From positions 1 through 64,000 of the forward strand of contig NZ_JACIFV010000021.1 of the NCBI RefSeq assembly GCF_014197535.1: 64,000 nucleotides of DNA, given 5' to 3'. Positions within the stretch are counted from its first letter, which is position 1, and every line of letters begins with the position of its first letter. This DNA is from Rhizobium aethiopicum. GTDB taxonomy: Bacteria > Pseudomonadota > Alphaproteobacteria > Rhizobiales > Rhizobiaceae. This document shows positions 1 through 8,068 of this stretch, in pieces. The translations under genes and the position numbers were made by a program. A model generated the notes under the pieces. It was given only the letters and a program-made list of their open reading frames with translations, was not told the origin of the DNA and searched no databases.

Positions 1-16
1 TCGACAACCAGAAAAT

Positions 17-35
17 AGACGGAAAACCTCCGTCT
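17..35 (-). terminator. Hairpin terminator behind truncated racemase gene
   Basis: A perfect 7-bp inverted repeat (AGACGGA / TCCGTCT, 5-nt loop) is followed on the minus strand by ATTTTC. It lies 30 bp beyond the stop of the racemase fragment, so transcription of that fragment probably ends here. The T tract is short, so this is only moderately strong as an intrinsic terminator. Confidence 0.55.
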
Positions 36-64
36 GACGGGGCATGCGCCTGCGGCATTTCGAT

Positions 65-667
65 TCACCCAGAACTTTCCCCGGACAGCCCTGCATGTGC
101 CGGGATCAGTTCAAGGCCCTTGAACTGCCTGACATCGGCGATGACATAGAACATGCCGCCCCAGCCGACATCGACGGTGACCTTTCCAAGATGCGGCACG
201 TCGATGACGGCATCGAGATGGGCGGCGAATGCCGGCACGTTCTTGAAGGTCACGCTTTTGACCTTGCCGTCCTTGCATTCGGCCTTGATGCGAATAAGGC
301 CGGCAGGCGCCTCGAGGACCAGTTCGGTGGCGGGCTCCTTCATCGAAAGCATGCCCATTTCCAAGAGGACCGTCACCACGGAGATGGTGTTGCCGCCGGA
401 CATCATCGGATATTCGACCTGCTCCATGATCACATAGCCGGCATCGGCTTCGGGATGAGAGGGTGGCACGATGATGTTGCAGCAATGGGCAGGATAGCCG
501 CGCGGTTCGCGCAGCATTAGCTTGCGCAGCTGATCGTCATTGCTCTCCAGCCATTTCATCTTCTCATAGACGGAGTTTCCGGGAATGTGCGGAACGCCTC
601 CCGTTATCACGCGCATCGGCGTGCCGGCGTGGGTTTCGACCGCATGAATCGTTCTCTTGAATCCCAT
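65..667 (-). pseudogene. Proline racemase / hydroxyproline epimerase family, C-terminal half missing
   Basis: The 200 residues match the N-terminal half of the proline racemase superfamily (hydroxyproline 2-epimerases and trans-3-hydroxy-L-proline dehydratases). They include the first active-site loop, MSGGN, where classical racemases carry Cys. Family members run about 310-350 residues, and the complete paralogue at 4216-5250 has 344. Homology stops near residue 190 (ELIPAHA), followed by GLSGESSG and a stop. The whole second lobe, with its DRSPCGTG catalytic loop, is absent, and a hairpin follows directly. The protein should not be catalytically competent. Start ATG 667 is preceded by a purine-rich GAGGAGG-type site. 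It is divergent from the reductase gene at 923 with a palindromic operator between them. I call it a degenerate duplicate; an expressed remnant cannot be excluded. Confidence 0.8.
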
Positions 668-767
668 TTCTGCTTCCTCCTCTGGTGAGTTGCGTGTTCG
701 TTTTCATGGGAGCAATGCCTGGCCTTCCGCTTTTTCTGTAACGCGCCGGATACGGTATTGCTTTGTA

Positions 768-783
768 ATATCGTATACGATAT
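768..783. promoter_or_regulatory. Perfect 16-bp palindrome, likely GntR/FCD operator
   Basis: ATATCGTATACGATAT is an exact palindrome in the divergent promoter region between the racemase fragment (667) and the reductase gene (923). FCD-type GntR regulators typically bind short AT-centred palindromes of this shape. A near-identical copy (14 of 16 positions) sits in front of the gntR gene at 2639-2654, which points to that regulator as the ligand. Confidence 0.75.
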
Positions 784-922
784 CTGAAAACACAGGCCCG
801 TCAACCGGGAAAGGCGAAAAATAGACATAGCTGTACATTTTGTCTGTCAGCGCGCCACCACGTTTGCTAAAGAAGCCTCAGAACGGCCGCTTGGCCAGGA
901 GAGACACAGGAGAAGATACAAA

Positions 923-1924
923 ATGTCGGATGAGGTCGTATTCGATCTGGCGGAAGCCGAGAGCTTGGCGATGCGCGCTTGCCTCGCGGCAGGCGCCAGC
1001 CAAGCCACCGCCCGTTCCCTCGTGGACGCCACCTTGTCCGCCGCGCTTTATGGACCTCCGGCCGTCGGGTTCCCGCATTTCGTCGATTACCTCGACAGCT
1101 TCCGTGAGGGCCGCATCAATCGCGATCCCGCTCCTACCTGCGAGCGTCCTTATCCCGCCTTCTTCGCCGCGGACGCCGATCGGGGGATAGCACAGCTCGG
1201 TTTCGATCTTGCCTTCGAGGATCTGGTCGAAGCGGTGCGTTCGCTCGGGGCCGCGGTCTTCACGCAAACGAACAGCTATACCACGGGAGAACTCGGCTAT
1301 TACGTTCGCCGTCTTGCCGGCGAAGGGATCGTCGGCATCGCCGCGACCAATGCCAATGCCATGGTGGTCGCCAAAGCGGGCGGCCCGGCCGTCTACAGCA
1401 CCAACCCGATGGCCTTCGGCTTTCCGCTCGGCGAAGGATCGCCGCCGCTCCTCATCGACCAGGCGTCGAGTGCGACCGCCTATGTCAACGTCGTCGCGGC
1501 GGCGGCCGAGGGACGCAGCATCCCGGCGGGATGGGCCGTCGATGAAGCGGGACAGGAAACCCAAGATGCCGCAAGGGCGCTCGGCGGAGCCCTCCTTCCC
1601 TTCGGCGGGCGCAAGGGCGCCAATGTGGCGCTGATGGTGGAAATGCTGTCGGCTGGCCTGTCCGGCGGCCCCTGGTCATTGGATACGCCGTCTTTCCGAT
1701 CGGGGAGCGCCAGCCCCGCTGTCGGGTTGACGATTGTCGCGATAATGCCGGGTCACGACGGCCTTGTCGAACGCGCGCACCAGCAGGCCGACCGCCTGCA
1801 ACGCCACGGCGTCTTCGTACCCGGCGTCAGCGGCATCGAATATCCGAGGCCTGCATCGGAAGGGCTGAAAATATCCCGCGCCGTGTTTGAAGCCATCACG
1901 AAGATAGCGGAGGCTGACGGCTAA
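923..1924 (+). CDS. Ldh2/malate-dehydrogenase-type NAD(P)-dependent reductase, probable delta1-pyrroline-2-carboxylate reductase
   Basis: This 333-residue protein belongs to the Ldh2/YlbC/DpkA family of NAD(P)H oxidoreductases, which reduce cyclic imino acids or 2-keto acids. Family traits visible are the long helical start, the segment TNANAMVVAKAGG and the loop STNPMAFGFP that lines the cofactor site. Start ATG 923 has AGGAGA about 14 bp upstream. In hydroxyproline/proline loci this family reduces delta1-pyrroline-2-carboxylate, the product of trans-3-hydroxy-L-proline dehydratase, to proline. A racemase-family dehydratase candidate at 4216-5250 supports that role here. The stop overlaps the convergent gntR stop by 4 bp. 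The substrate is inferred from context; malate, lactate or ureidoglycolate dehydrogenase activity is possible in the same family. Confidence 0.75.
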   Translation: MSDEVVFDLAEAESLAMRACLAAGASQATARSLVDATLSAALYGPPAVGFPHFVDYLDSFREGRINRDPAPTCERPYPAFFAADADRGIAQLGFDLAFEDLVEAVRSLGAAVFTQTNSYTTGELGYYVRRLAGEGIVGIAATNANAMVVAKAGGPAVYSTNPMAFGFPLGEGSPPLLIDQASSATAYVNVVAAAAEGRSIPAGWAVDEAGQETQDAARALGGALLPFGGRKGANVALMVEMLSAGLSGGPWSLDTPSFRSGSASPAVGLTIVAIMPGHDGLVERAHQQADRLQRHGVFVPGVSGIEYPRPASEGLKISRAVFEAITKIAEADG

Positions 1925-2598
1925 ACGGACCTTTTCCCGGGCAGATGTTCGAGCAGCGATTGGCACGCGCTCATGATGTGACCATAGACCAGCTCTGCTG
2001 CCTTGTCCTCATCCCGCTCCCGGCAGGCTTCGACGATTTGCCGATGTTCGCGGTCCGCCGTCTGCTGGCCGTGCGATAGGGTCAATTGCACCCGGAGATA
2101 TCGTTCCAGCCGGTCGTTCACCGAACGGATCGTGCTGACGAGGAAGGGCCGGCGAGCATCCTCGTAAAGGCGGCTATGAAACCGCCAGTTCAGTTCCGAC
2201 CAGCGGGCGACGTCGGTTTCCCCAGCGAAAGCATCGCAATAGGCAAGCGCCTCGCTGAAAGTCTCCTGCGTCATGTGTGGAACCGAGAGCTTGATGGCAT
2301 TCGTTTCCAGGATCGCGCGCACCTCGAAGATTTGAGCAATCTCGGGTTCGGAAAGGCTGGTGACGACCGCGCCCTTGTTGCGATGGAACTCTACCAGGCC
2401 TTCGGCTTCGAGCCGTTTGAGCGCCTCGCGGACGGGGATCTTGCTGACATTGAACAGCCGGGCGACATCGTCCTGCCGGATCGGTTCGCCTTCATTAAGC
2501 GAGCCATCCGCGATCGAATCGCGGAGGAATTTCAGGATCACATCCGAGGCCGTGGGCGCCTTCCCGAGATCGGTCACCTGTTCGGTACTGAAAGGCAT
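1921..2598 (-). CDS. GntR-family (FCD) transcriptional regulator
   Basis: A 225-residue regulator with a GntR winged helix at about residues 12-75 (RQDDVARLFNVSKIPVREAL) and an FCD ligand-binding all-helical domain after it. FCD regulators respond to small carboxylates or amino-acid breakdown products. I chose ATG 2598 because AAGGAGC stands 6-7 bp upstream and because a longer reading (to 2664) would run through the palindrome at 2639-2654. It is the last gene in the leftward catabolic set, with its own operator, so autoregulation is likely. The same motif lies between the truncated racemase and the reductase, so it probably controls those genes too. Confidence 0.85.
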   Translation of the reverse strand: MPFSTEQVTDLGKAPTASDVILKFLRDSIADGSLNEGEPIRQDDVARLFNVSKIPVREALKRLEAEGLVEFHRNKGAVVTSLSEPEIAQIFEVRAILETNAIKLSVPHMTQETFSEALAYCDAFAGETDVARWSELNWRFHSRLYEDARRPFLVSTIRSVNDRLERYLRVQLTLSHGQQTADREHRQIVEACRERDEDKAAELVYGHIMSACQSLLEHLPGKRSV

Positions 2599-2638
2599 TT
2601 CCCAGCTCCTTGTTTCCGAGACGGAGATTCTGCTTGGG

Positions 2639-2654
2639 ATATCGTAGACGATCT
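2639..2654. promoter_or_regulatory. Second copy of the GntR-type operator
   Basis: ATATCGTAGACGATCT differs at two positions from the perfect palindrome at 768-783 and keeps the core ATCGT-N2-ACGAT. It lies 41 bp upstream of the chosen gntR start and downstream of the SDR stop at 2677, the position expected for an autoregulatory site. Confidence 0.7.
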
Positions 2655-2676
2655 CTTTCCTCAAGGCCGCCCGATT

Positions 2677-3432
2677 TTATGCCACCGCTTGTGCGCCGGT
2701 GATTTCCACGAGCGATCCGCACATAAATGCCGCTTCATCCGATGCCAGAAAGGCGACGAGTGCGGCCACCTCCTCCGGCTTGCCGATGCGGCCGAAGGGG
2801 ACGAGCATGTCGAGATCGGCAATCGTCCGGCCGGAGCGCTTGACGCCGGCCTCCAGCATCGGCGTGTGGATTTCGCCGGGGCAGACGGCATTGACGCGGA
2901 TCTTGTCGGGCGCATAGTCGCGGGCGAGGTTCTGAGTGAAGGCGGCGACGGCCGCCTTCGTCGTATTGTAGGCGATATGGTTCGGCGCGGGATAGAGACC
3001 CCATTGCGAGGCCGTGTTGACGATCGCGCCGCCGCCTGCCTCAATCATATGCGGCAACGCCGCCCGGCAGAGATGGAACATCGAATCGAGATTGACGGCG
3101 AAGCTCGCCTGCCAATCCTCGTCCGAGAGCGACAGCAGGTTTCCGCGCCGGTTGATGCCGGCATTGTTGACCAGCACATCAAGCCGTCCCTTGATCGCAA
3201 AGGTCTTCTCGATCAGCTCGAAGCAGTCGGACTTCCGGGAGATGTCGGCCAAGATGGCGGCCGCCGATCCGCCTGCGTCCTCGATCAGCGAGGCGACTTC
3301 GGCCGCTGCTTGCGCGTTGGCATCCGTCACCACCACCAAGGCGCCCTCATCGGCGAGCCTTCTCGATATGGCCGAGCCTATGCCCCCGCCTCCGCCCGTG
3401 ACGACCGCGACCTTGCCATGGAATCTTTTCAT
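2677..3432 (-). CDS. Short-chain dehydrogenase/reductase (SDR), FabG-like
   Basis: A 251-residue classical SDR. It shows the Rossmann glycine motif near the start (VTGGGGGIGSA), the NNAG motif, a catalytic Ser region (VNTASQWG) and the YxxxK pair (YNTTKAA), so it should be an active NAD(P)-dependent oxidoreductase. Start ATG 3432 has AGGAG a few bases upstream. A longer in-frame reading adds an Arg-rich unrelated N-terminus and overlaps the neighbouring SDR, so I rejected it. It is separated by 10 bp from the SDR upstream, in the same operon. Two SDRs are not part of the standard hydroxyproline pathway. Substrate unknown. Confidence 0.85.
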   Translation of the reverse strand: MKRFHGKVAVVTGGGGGIGSAISRRLADEGALVVVTDANAQAAAEVASLIEDAGGSAAAILADISRKSDCFELIEKTFAIKGRLDVLVNNAGINRRGNLLSLSDEDWQASFAVNLDSMFHLCRAALPHMIEAGGGAIVNTASQWGLYPAPNHIAYNTTKAAVAAFTQNLARDYAPDKIRVNAVCPGEIHTPMLEAGVKRSGRTIADLDMLVPFGRIGKPEEVAALVAFLASDEAAFMCGSLVEITGAQAVA

Positions 3433-3442
3433 ACCAGATCTC

Positions 3443-4207
3443 CTATCTAATGTAGCTGCCGCCATTGACGTCGAATGTCGCCCCGTTGACCGAGGCCTGC
3501 GACGGGCGAAGCAGGAAGGCCACCAGCTCGGCGATCTCCTCCGTCTCGGCCATTTCGCCGATCGGGATGTCACCGACCGCCGCTTCCTTTCCGTACTTGG
3601 CCACGAAATCCTCGGCCATGTCAGTGCGCACCCATCCTGGCGCGATGGCGACGGCGATGACGCCGTCGCGCCCGAAGCTCCTCGCGATCGACTTGGTCAG
3701 ATTGATTAGCGCCGCCTTGGTCGCGCCATAGGGCATGGCGTCGGCGGTATAACCGCGCTGGCCGGCTCGGCTGGCCATGTTGATAATCCGCCCGCCGCCA
3801 TTCTGCCGGAAATGCACGAGGGCTTCCTTGCAGAGATCGGCCGCGGCGAAGAAATTCACCTGAAACTCCTTCTGCCAGGCGGCCCGCCAATCGGCGGGAT
3901 CGGCGTCAACCGAAATTTCTGTGCGGATGCCGGCATTGTTGGCAACGGCATCAATGCGCCCCGCCGCCGCGAGCGCATCGCGCCATAGCGTGAAGGCGCC
4001 GTCGGGACTGGAAAGGTCGGCCTGAACGATCAAGCCGTTCCCACCGAGCTTGCCCAACAGGGCTTCCGCCCCTCGGCCATCGCGCCCGTAATGGATGATC
4101 GGCCGTGCCCCTTCGGCAGACAGGCGCTCGGCGATGGAGGCGCCGATCCCGCCCGATGAGCCCGTCACGAGCACTGTTTGGCCGGCGAGTGGTTGAGCAT
4201 GAGACAT
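3443..4207 (-). CDS. Short-chain dehydrogenase/reductase (SDR)
   Basis: A 254-residue SDR with VTGSSGGIGAS at the nucleotide-binding turn, NNAG, and catalytic YGATKAA. The C-terminal GATFDVNGGSYIR is typical of FabG-like SDRs. It shares only general SDR features with the neighbour at 2677, so the pair is not a recent duplication. It starts 8 bp after the racemase-family gene and is clearly co-transcribed with it. A hydroxy-acid or cyclic alcohol intermediate of the amino-acid pathway is a reasonable but unproven substrate. Confidence 0.85.
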   Translation of the reverse strand: MSHAQPLAGQTVLVTGSSGGIGASIAERLSAEGARPIIHYGRDGRGAEALLGKLGGNGLIVQADLSSPDGAFTLWRDALAAAGRIDAVANNAGIRTEISVDADPADWRAAWQKEFQVNFFAAADLCKEALVHFRQNGGGRIINMASRAGQRGYTADAMPYGATKAALINLTKSIARSFGRDGVIAVAIAPGWVRTDMAEDFVAKYGKEAAVGDIPIGEMAETEEIAELVAFLLRPSQASVNGATFDVNGGSYIR

Positions 4208-4215
4208 GCCGGCTC

Positions 4216-5250
4216 CTAACCGAGTAAACCGACCTGGGGACCCCAGGTGTCGGACAGGGCGAATCCCGAGGCGAAGGGGTCGTCGTCGGAGATGCGAAGC
4301 TGTTCACGGCCATAGACGAAGGCCCGGCCTGATATTCTCGGCAGCACGGCGCGGCGACCGCCGACCTCGGCCTCGCCGATCGCCTCGGCGAGAAACTCGC
4401 CGCCGATGATCGATCGCGACGTCCTGCGGTCGCCGACCGCGACCTCGCCGCGGGCGTAGAGCGTCGCAAGATTTGCCGAACTGCCGGTTCCGCAGGGCGA
4501 GCGGTCGACGCGGCCGGGCTGCAGCGTCGTGCAGGTCCTTACCGCGCCATCGGCTTCGCGACTGCGGAACATCACGTAAGCGATCTCATCGACGCCGCTC
4601 AGCACCGGATGGGCAACCGAAACCTGACCTGCGAGCAGCGACTTGAGCTCGATCCCGGCTTCCGCCAGCTGCCGGGCATTGGCCGGCGTTATGTCGAGGC
4701 CGAGCTGATCGATGTCGACGAGCGCATAATAGACGCCACCGAAGGCGACGTCGATCTTGATGCGCCCCCATTTCGGCGTCTCCACCTCCCGGTCCAGCAC
4801 TTCGGCAAAACTCGGCACGTTGTCGAGGCTGACGGACAGGCAGCGCCCATCGCGACAGGCGGCGCGCGCGACGATGAGGCCGGCGGGTGTGTCGAGACGC
4901 ACCAACGTTTCCGGCTCCGACATCGCCACCCGGCCGCTTTCGAGAAGCGCGGTGACGACGCAGATGCAGTTGCTGCCGGACATCGGATGAGCGCGGTCGG
5001 CCTGAAGGACGATGAAGCCGGCATCGGCATCGACGCGCGTCGGCACCACCAGCAGGTTCACCGACATGGCGACATTGGCGCGCGGCTCGAAGGTCACGAA
5101 GCGGCGCAGGCTGTCGTCGACCCTGTTAATGTGGTTCATCTTGTCGAGCATGGTCGCGCCGGGTATCTCAGGCGCTCCTGACAGGATGACCTTGCCGATC
5201 TCGCCTTGGCAGTGGACCTGTAGCAGTTCGAGGCTGCGGTCCCAATTCAT
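4216..5250 (-). CDS. Proline racemase family protein, probable trans-3-hydroxy-L-proline dehydratase or hydroxyproline epimerase
   Basis: A full-length (344-residue) member of the proline racemase superfamily. The first catalytic position is Ser in MSGSN and the second is Cys in DRSPCGTG. True racemases and 4-hydroxyproline epimerases use a Cys/Cys pair, while Ser or Thr substitution at one site is reported in dehydratase-type members, so a dehydratase role is favoured but not certain. ATG 5250 overlaps the stop of the upstream aldehyde dehydrogenase gene (ATGA) and has GGAGG upstream. The operon context of importer, FAD dehydrogenase, DapA-like enzyme and aldehyde dehydrogenase fits conversion of hydroxyproline to 2-oxoglutarate. 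Confidence 0.8.
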   Translation of the reverse strand: MNWDRSLELLQVHCQGEIGKVILSGAPEIPGATMLDKMNHINRVDDSLRRFVTFEPRANVAMSVNLLVVPTRVDADAGFIVLQADRAHPMSGSNCICVVTALLESGRVAMSEPETLVRLDTPAGLIVARAACRDGRCLSVSLDNVPSFAEVLDREVETPKWGRIKIDVAFGGVYYALVDIDQLGLDITPANARQLAEAGIELKSLLAGQVSVAHPVLSGVDEIAYVMFRSREADGAVRTCTTLQPGRVDRSPCGTGSSANLATLYARGEVAVGDRRTSRSIIGGEFLAEAIGEAEVGGRRAVLPRISGRAFVYGREQLRISDDDPFASGFALSDTWGPQVGLLG

Positions 5251-6737
5251 TCGGCCACCTCCGGTTTGATGTACCAGCCCCACGGATCTTCGCCGACGAA
5301 GCGGGTGATCTGCTTCGTCTCGAGATAATTGTCGAGGCCCCAGCGGCCGAGTTCGCGGCCGATACCGGATTCCTTGTAGCCGCCCCAGGGCGCTTCGGTG
5401 AAAGTCGGCTGCGAGCAGTTGATCCAGACGATGCCGGCGCGGAAGGCGGCCGCAACGCGCTCGGCCTTGACGTCATCCTTCGACATGACGGCGGCAGCAA
5501 GGCCGAAGCGGGAATCATTGGCGAGCTCGATCGCCTCCTCTTCGGTCTTGAACGGTCGGATGCAGACGACAGGCCCAAAAATCTCCTCCACCCAGGCGGC
5601 GCTGTCGAGCGGAACGTCAGTCAGAATGGTCGGCTGGAGGTAATAGCCCTTCACGAACCCTTCAGGGCGCGCTCCGCCGCAAGCAATTGTGGCACCTGCC
5701 TGCCTTGCCGCTTCGATTGCTGCAACGACCTGCTCATGCTGACGTTTTGAAACCAGCGGCCCGAGGAGCACGCCCTCGTCCAGACCGTTGCCGATCTTGA
5801 TCTTTTTCGTTTCCTCGACAAGGCGCGCAAGCAGCCGTTCGTAGATGCTGTCCTGCACGAGGACCCTTGACGTCGCCGAGCAGACTTGGCCCTGGTTCCA
5901 GAAGATGCCGAACATGATCCATTCGACCGCCGCGTCGACATCGGCGTCCTCGAAGACGACGAAGGGCGACTTGCCGCCGAGTTCCAGGCTGACACGCTTG
6001 ATGTCGCGAGCGGCGGCAGCCATGATTTTAGAGCCGACCGGTCCGGAGCCGGTAAAGGCGAGCTTGTCGACTTCTTTATGATCTATGATTGCCTGCCCGG
6101 CGACCGATCCGGCGCCCGTCAGAATGTTGAGCACGCCGGGTGGGAGCCCAGCTTCGTCGGCAATCGCCGCAAGTTCGAGCGCCGTCAGCGATGTCAGTTC
6201 GGCAGGCTTCAGCACGACGGTGCAGCCGGCGGCGAGCGCCGGGGCAACCTTCCAGGCAGCCATCAGCAGCGGATAATTCCAGGGAATGATCGCGCCGGCG
6301 ACGCCAAGCGGCTCGCGCACCGCTTTGGAGGTGAACCGCTGATCGGGAAGCGCGATCTTCTCCTCGAGATTGTTGTCGAGCTGTTCGGCAAGGCCCGCAT
6401 AGAAATCGAAGCAGCCCGCCGCGTCGGCAACGTCCCAGTCCGCCTCGGGGAACGGCTTGCCGTTGTCGAGAACTTCGAGGCGAGCGATCTCAGCCTGGCG
6501 GGCGCGGATGCCGTCCGCGATGGCGCGGAGATATCGCGCGCGCTGGGCGCCTGTCAGCTTCGGCCACCCGTCCTTGTCGAAGGCGCGGCGTGCCGCCTTG
6601 ACGGCGAGATCAACATCTTCAGCGGTCGCTGCGCCGATCGTCTGGATCACTTCTTCCGTCGCCGGATTGGTCACCGTGCAGGTGCCGCCCTTGACCGGCT
6701 TCACCCATTGTCCGTCGATATAAAGTTCGCTTCGCAT
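5247..6737 (-). CDS. Aldehyde dehydrogenase, probable 2-oxoglutarate semialdehyde (2,5-dioxopentanoate) or aminoaldehyde dehydrogenase
   Basis: A 496-residue NAD(P)-dependent aldehyde dehydrogenase. The general-base Glu lies in LELGGKSP and the nucleophile Cys in NQGQVCSAT. Both termini (YIDGQWVKPVKGG and DPWGWYIKP) resemble betaine/aminoaldehyde dehydrogenases. In hydroxyproline breakdown this step oxidises 2-oxoglutarate semialdehyde to 2-oxoglutarate, made by the DapA-like enzyme two genes upstream, and that is the favoured role. I prefer ATG 6737 (AAGGA 7 bp upstream) over the GTG six bases earlier. The stop overlaps the next start. Confidence 0.85.
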   Translation of the reverse strand: MRSELYIDGQWVKPVKGGTCTVTNPATEEVIQTIGAATAEDVDLAVKAARRAFDKDGWPKLTGAQRARYLRAIADGIRARQAEIARLEVLDNGKPFPEADWDVADAAGCFDFYAGLAEQLDNNLEEKIALPDQRFTSKAVREPLGVAGAIIPWNYPLLMAAWKVAPALAAGCTVVLKPAELTSLTALELAAIADEAGLPPGVLNILTGAGSVAGQAIIDHKEVDKLAFTGSGPVGSKIMAAAARDIKRVSLELGGKSPFVVFEDADVDAAVEWIMFGIFWNQGQVCSATSRVLVQDSIYERLLARLVEETKKIKIGNGLDEGVLLGPLVSKRQHEQVVAAIEAARQAGATIACGGARPEGFVKGYYLQPTILTDVPLDSAAWVEEIFGPVVCIRPFKTEEEAIELANDSRFGLAAAVMSKDDVKAERVAAAFRAGIVWINCSQPTFTEAPWGGYKESGIGRELGRWGLDNYLETKQITRFVGEDPWGWYIKPEVAE

Positions 6738-6768
6738 GTTCACTTCCTTTCGCCTTGCGCCGATCCGC

Positions 6769-8007
6769 TCAGAAGCGGTCGACGCGATAGGGTTTCATGG
6801 CCACGGGCGGCTCTACGCCCGTGATGAGATCGGCCATCAGCCGGCCTGTTGTGGCCGCATAGGTGAGGCCGAGATGTCCATGGCCCGTCGCGTACCAGAC
6901 GTTGCGGCGCTTGGCGGACGGCCCCATGACCGGCACGGTGTCGGGCAGCGCCGGGCGATGCCCCATCCACTCCGTCGCTCCTCCGGTCTTCAGCTCCGGC
7001 AATGCCTCCCGCGCTCGCTTCACCAGGATCTTCGCGCGCCGATAATCCGCAGGCTCATCGAGGCCGGCCATCTCGACCGTGCCGCCGACGCGGATGCCGC
7101 CCGCGGTCGGCGTCACCATGAAGGCGCGCGCCGGCCAGATGATCGAATGGCGCATCGAAATGCCGGGCTCCATGATCTGCGTGTGGTAACCGCGCTCGGT
7201 TTCGAGCGGAATATGCTCGCGCAGCAGGGCGGAAAGCCGGGCGGTGAAGGCACCGGCCGCGAGCACGACCTTCCCCGCCGCGACCCTTCGCCCGTCCTCC
7301 AGGCGAAGGGCGGAGACACCGGCCTCGCTCTGCTCGAAGCCGACGACGTTACCTCGCACGATCCTGCCGCCAAACGCCTCGAACCTTTCGAAGAGAGCTA
7401 TGACGAGTTTGTAGGGATCGGATATCGACCGGTTGTCGGGAAAGAGCACCGCCTTGCCGATCTTCGTCGTCAGAGCGGGCTCGAGATCGCGAATGGCGTT
7501 GCCGCCGAGGATTTCGTGCCGGAAGCCAAAGCGCTCCAGGATTTCGATATGTTCCCGATCCGCCTTGAACTCGGCCTCATCGGCATAGAGGCTGAGGCAT
7601 CCCTCGGCCGTCAGCATGTGCGTCAGGCCGGTCTGCTTCAGCAGTGCGTCGAGGTCTTCACAGACGCGCCGGCAGAGAACGGCGCCGGCGGCCTCCAGCT
7701 CCCGCAGCTTCGAGGGGCGGCTCGCCGCCAGGAACCTCAGAAACCACGGCACCAGTTTCGGCATGTAACCGGGCCGGACACGCACCGGTCCCTCCGGATC
7801 GAGCAGCCATTTCGGCATCCGCGCCCAGATGCCCGGACGCGAAGCCGGCATGAATTCGGTGACGGCGATGCTTGCCATATTGCCGTAGGAGGCGCCCTTG
7901 CCCGGCGCATCGCGGTCGACGAGCGTCACGGCAAGGCCGCGGCGCTGGAGTTCATAAGCGATGGTGACGCCGATGATGCCGGCGCCGACGACTACGATGG
8001 ATGACAC
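6769..8007 (-). CDS. FAD-dependent D-amino-acid dehydrogenase, probable D-hydroxyproline dehydrogenase
   Basis: A 412-residue single-chain flavoprotein of the DadA/DAO family. The Rossmann FAD motif VVGAGIIGVTIAYELQRRG opens the protein and the C-terminal GHGHLGLTYAATTGRLMADL is the conserved second FAD segment. The family oxidises D-amino acids to imino acids with electrons passed to the respiratory chain. Next to a hydroxyproline-epimerase-family gene and a DapA-like deaminase, oxidation of cis-4-hydroxy-D-proline to the pyrroline carboxylate is the natural assignment. GAGG precedes ATG 8007. It is distinct from the DadA at 21107-22375, which pairs with an alanine racemase. Confidence 0.82.
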   Translation of the reverse strand: MSSIVVVGAGIIGVTIAYELQRRGLAVTLVDRDAPGKGASYGNMASIAVTEFMPASRPGIWARMPKWLLDPEGPVRVRPGYMPKLVPWFLRFLAASRPSKLRELEAAGAVLCRRVCEDLDALLKQTGLTHMLTAEGCLSLYADEAEFKADREHIEILERFGFRHEILGGNAIRDLEPALTTKIGKAVLFPDNRSISDPYKLVIALFERFEAFGGRIVRGNVVGFEQSEAGVSALRLEDGRRVAAGKVVLAAGAFTARLSALLREHIPLETERGYHTQIMEPGISMRHSIIWPARAFMVTPTAGGIRVGGTVEMAGLDEPADYRRAKILVKRAREALPELKTGGATEWMGHRPALPDTVPVMGPSAKRRNVWYATGHGHLGLTYAATTGRLMADLITGVEPPVAMKPYRVDRF

Positions 8008-8068
8008 GAAGAACCTCGCAATTTCAGGTGGGGCCGAGGCGGTTTGCTCGCCCCGGACCGGTTATTCG

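Noticed and set aside
2086..3450. 454-codon open frame antisense to gntR and an SDR
   Set aside because: Covers two intact genes and an operator; composition typical of antisense shadows.
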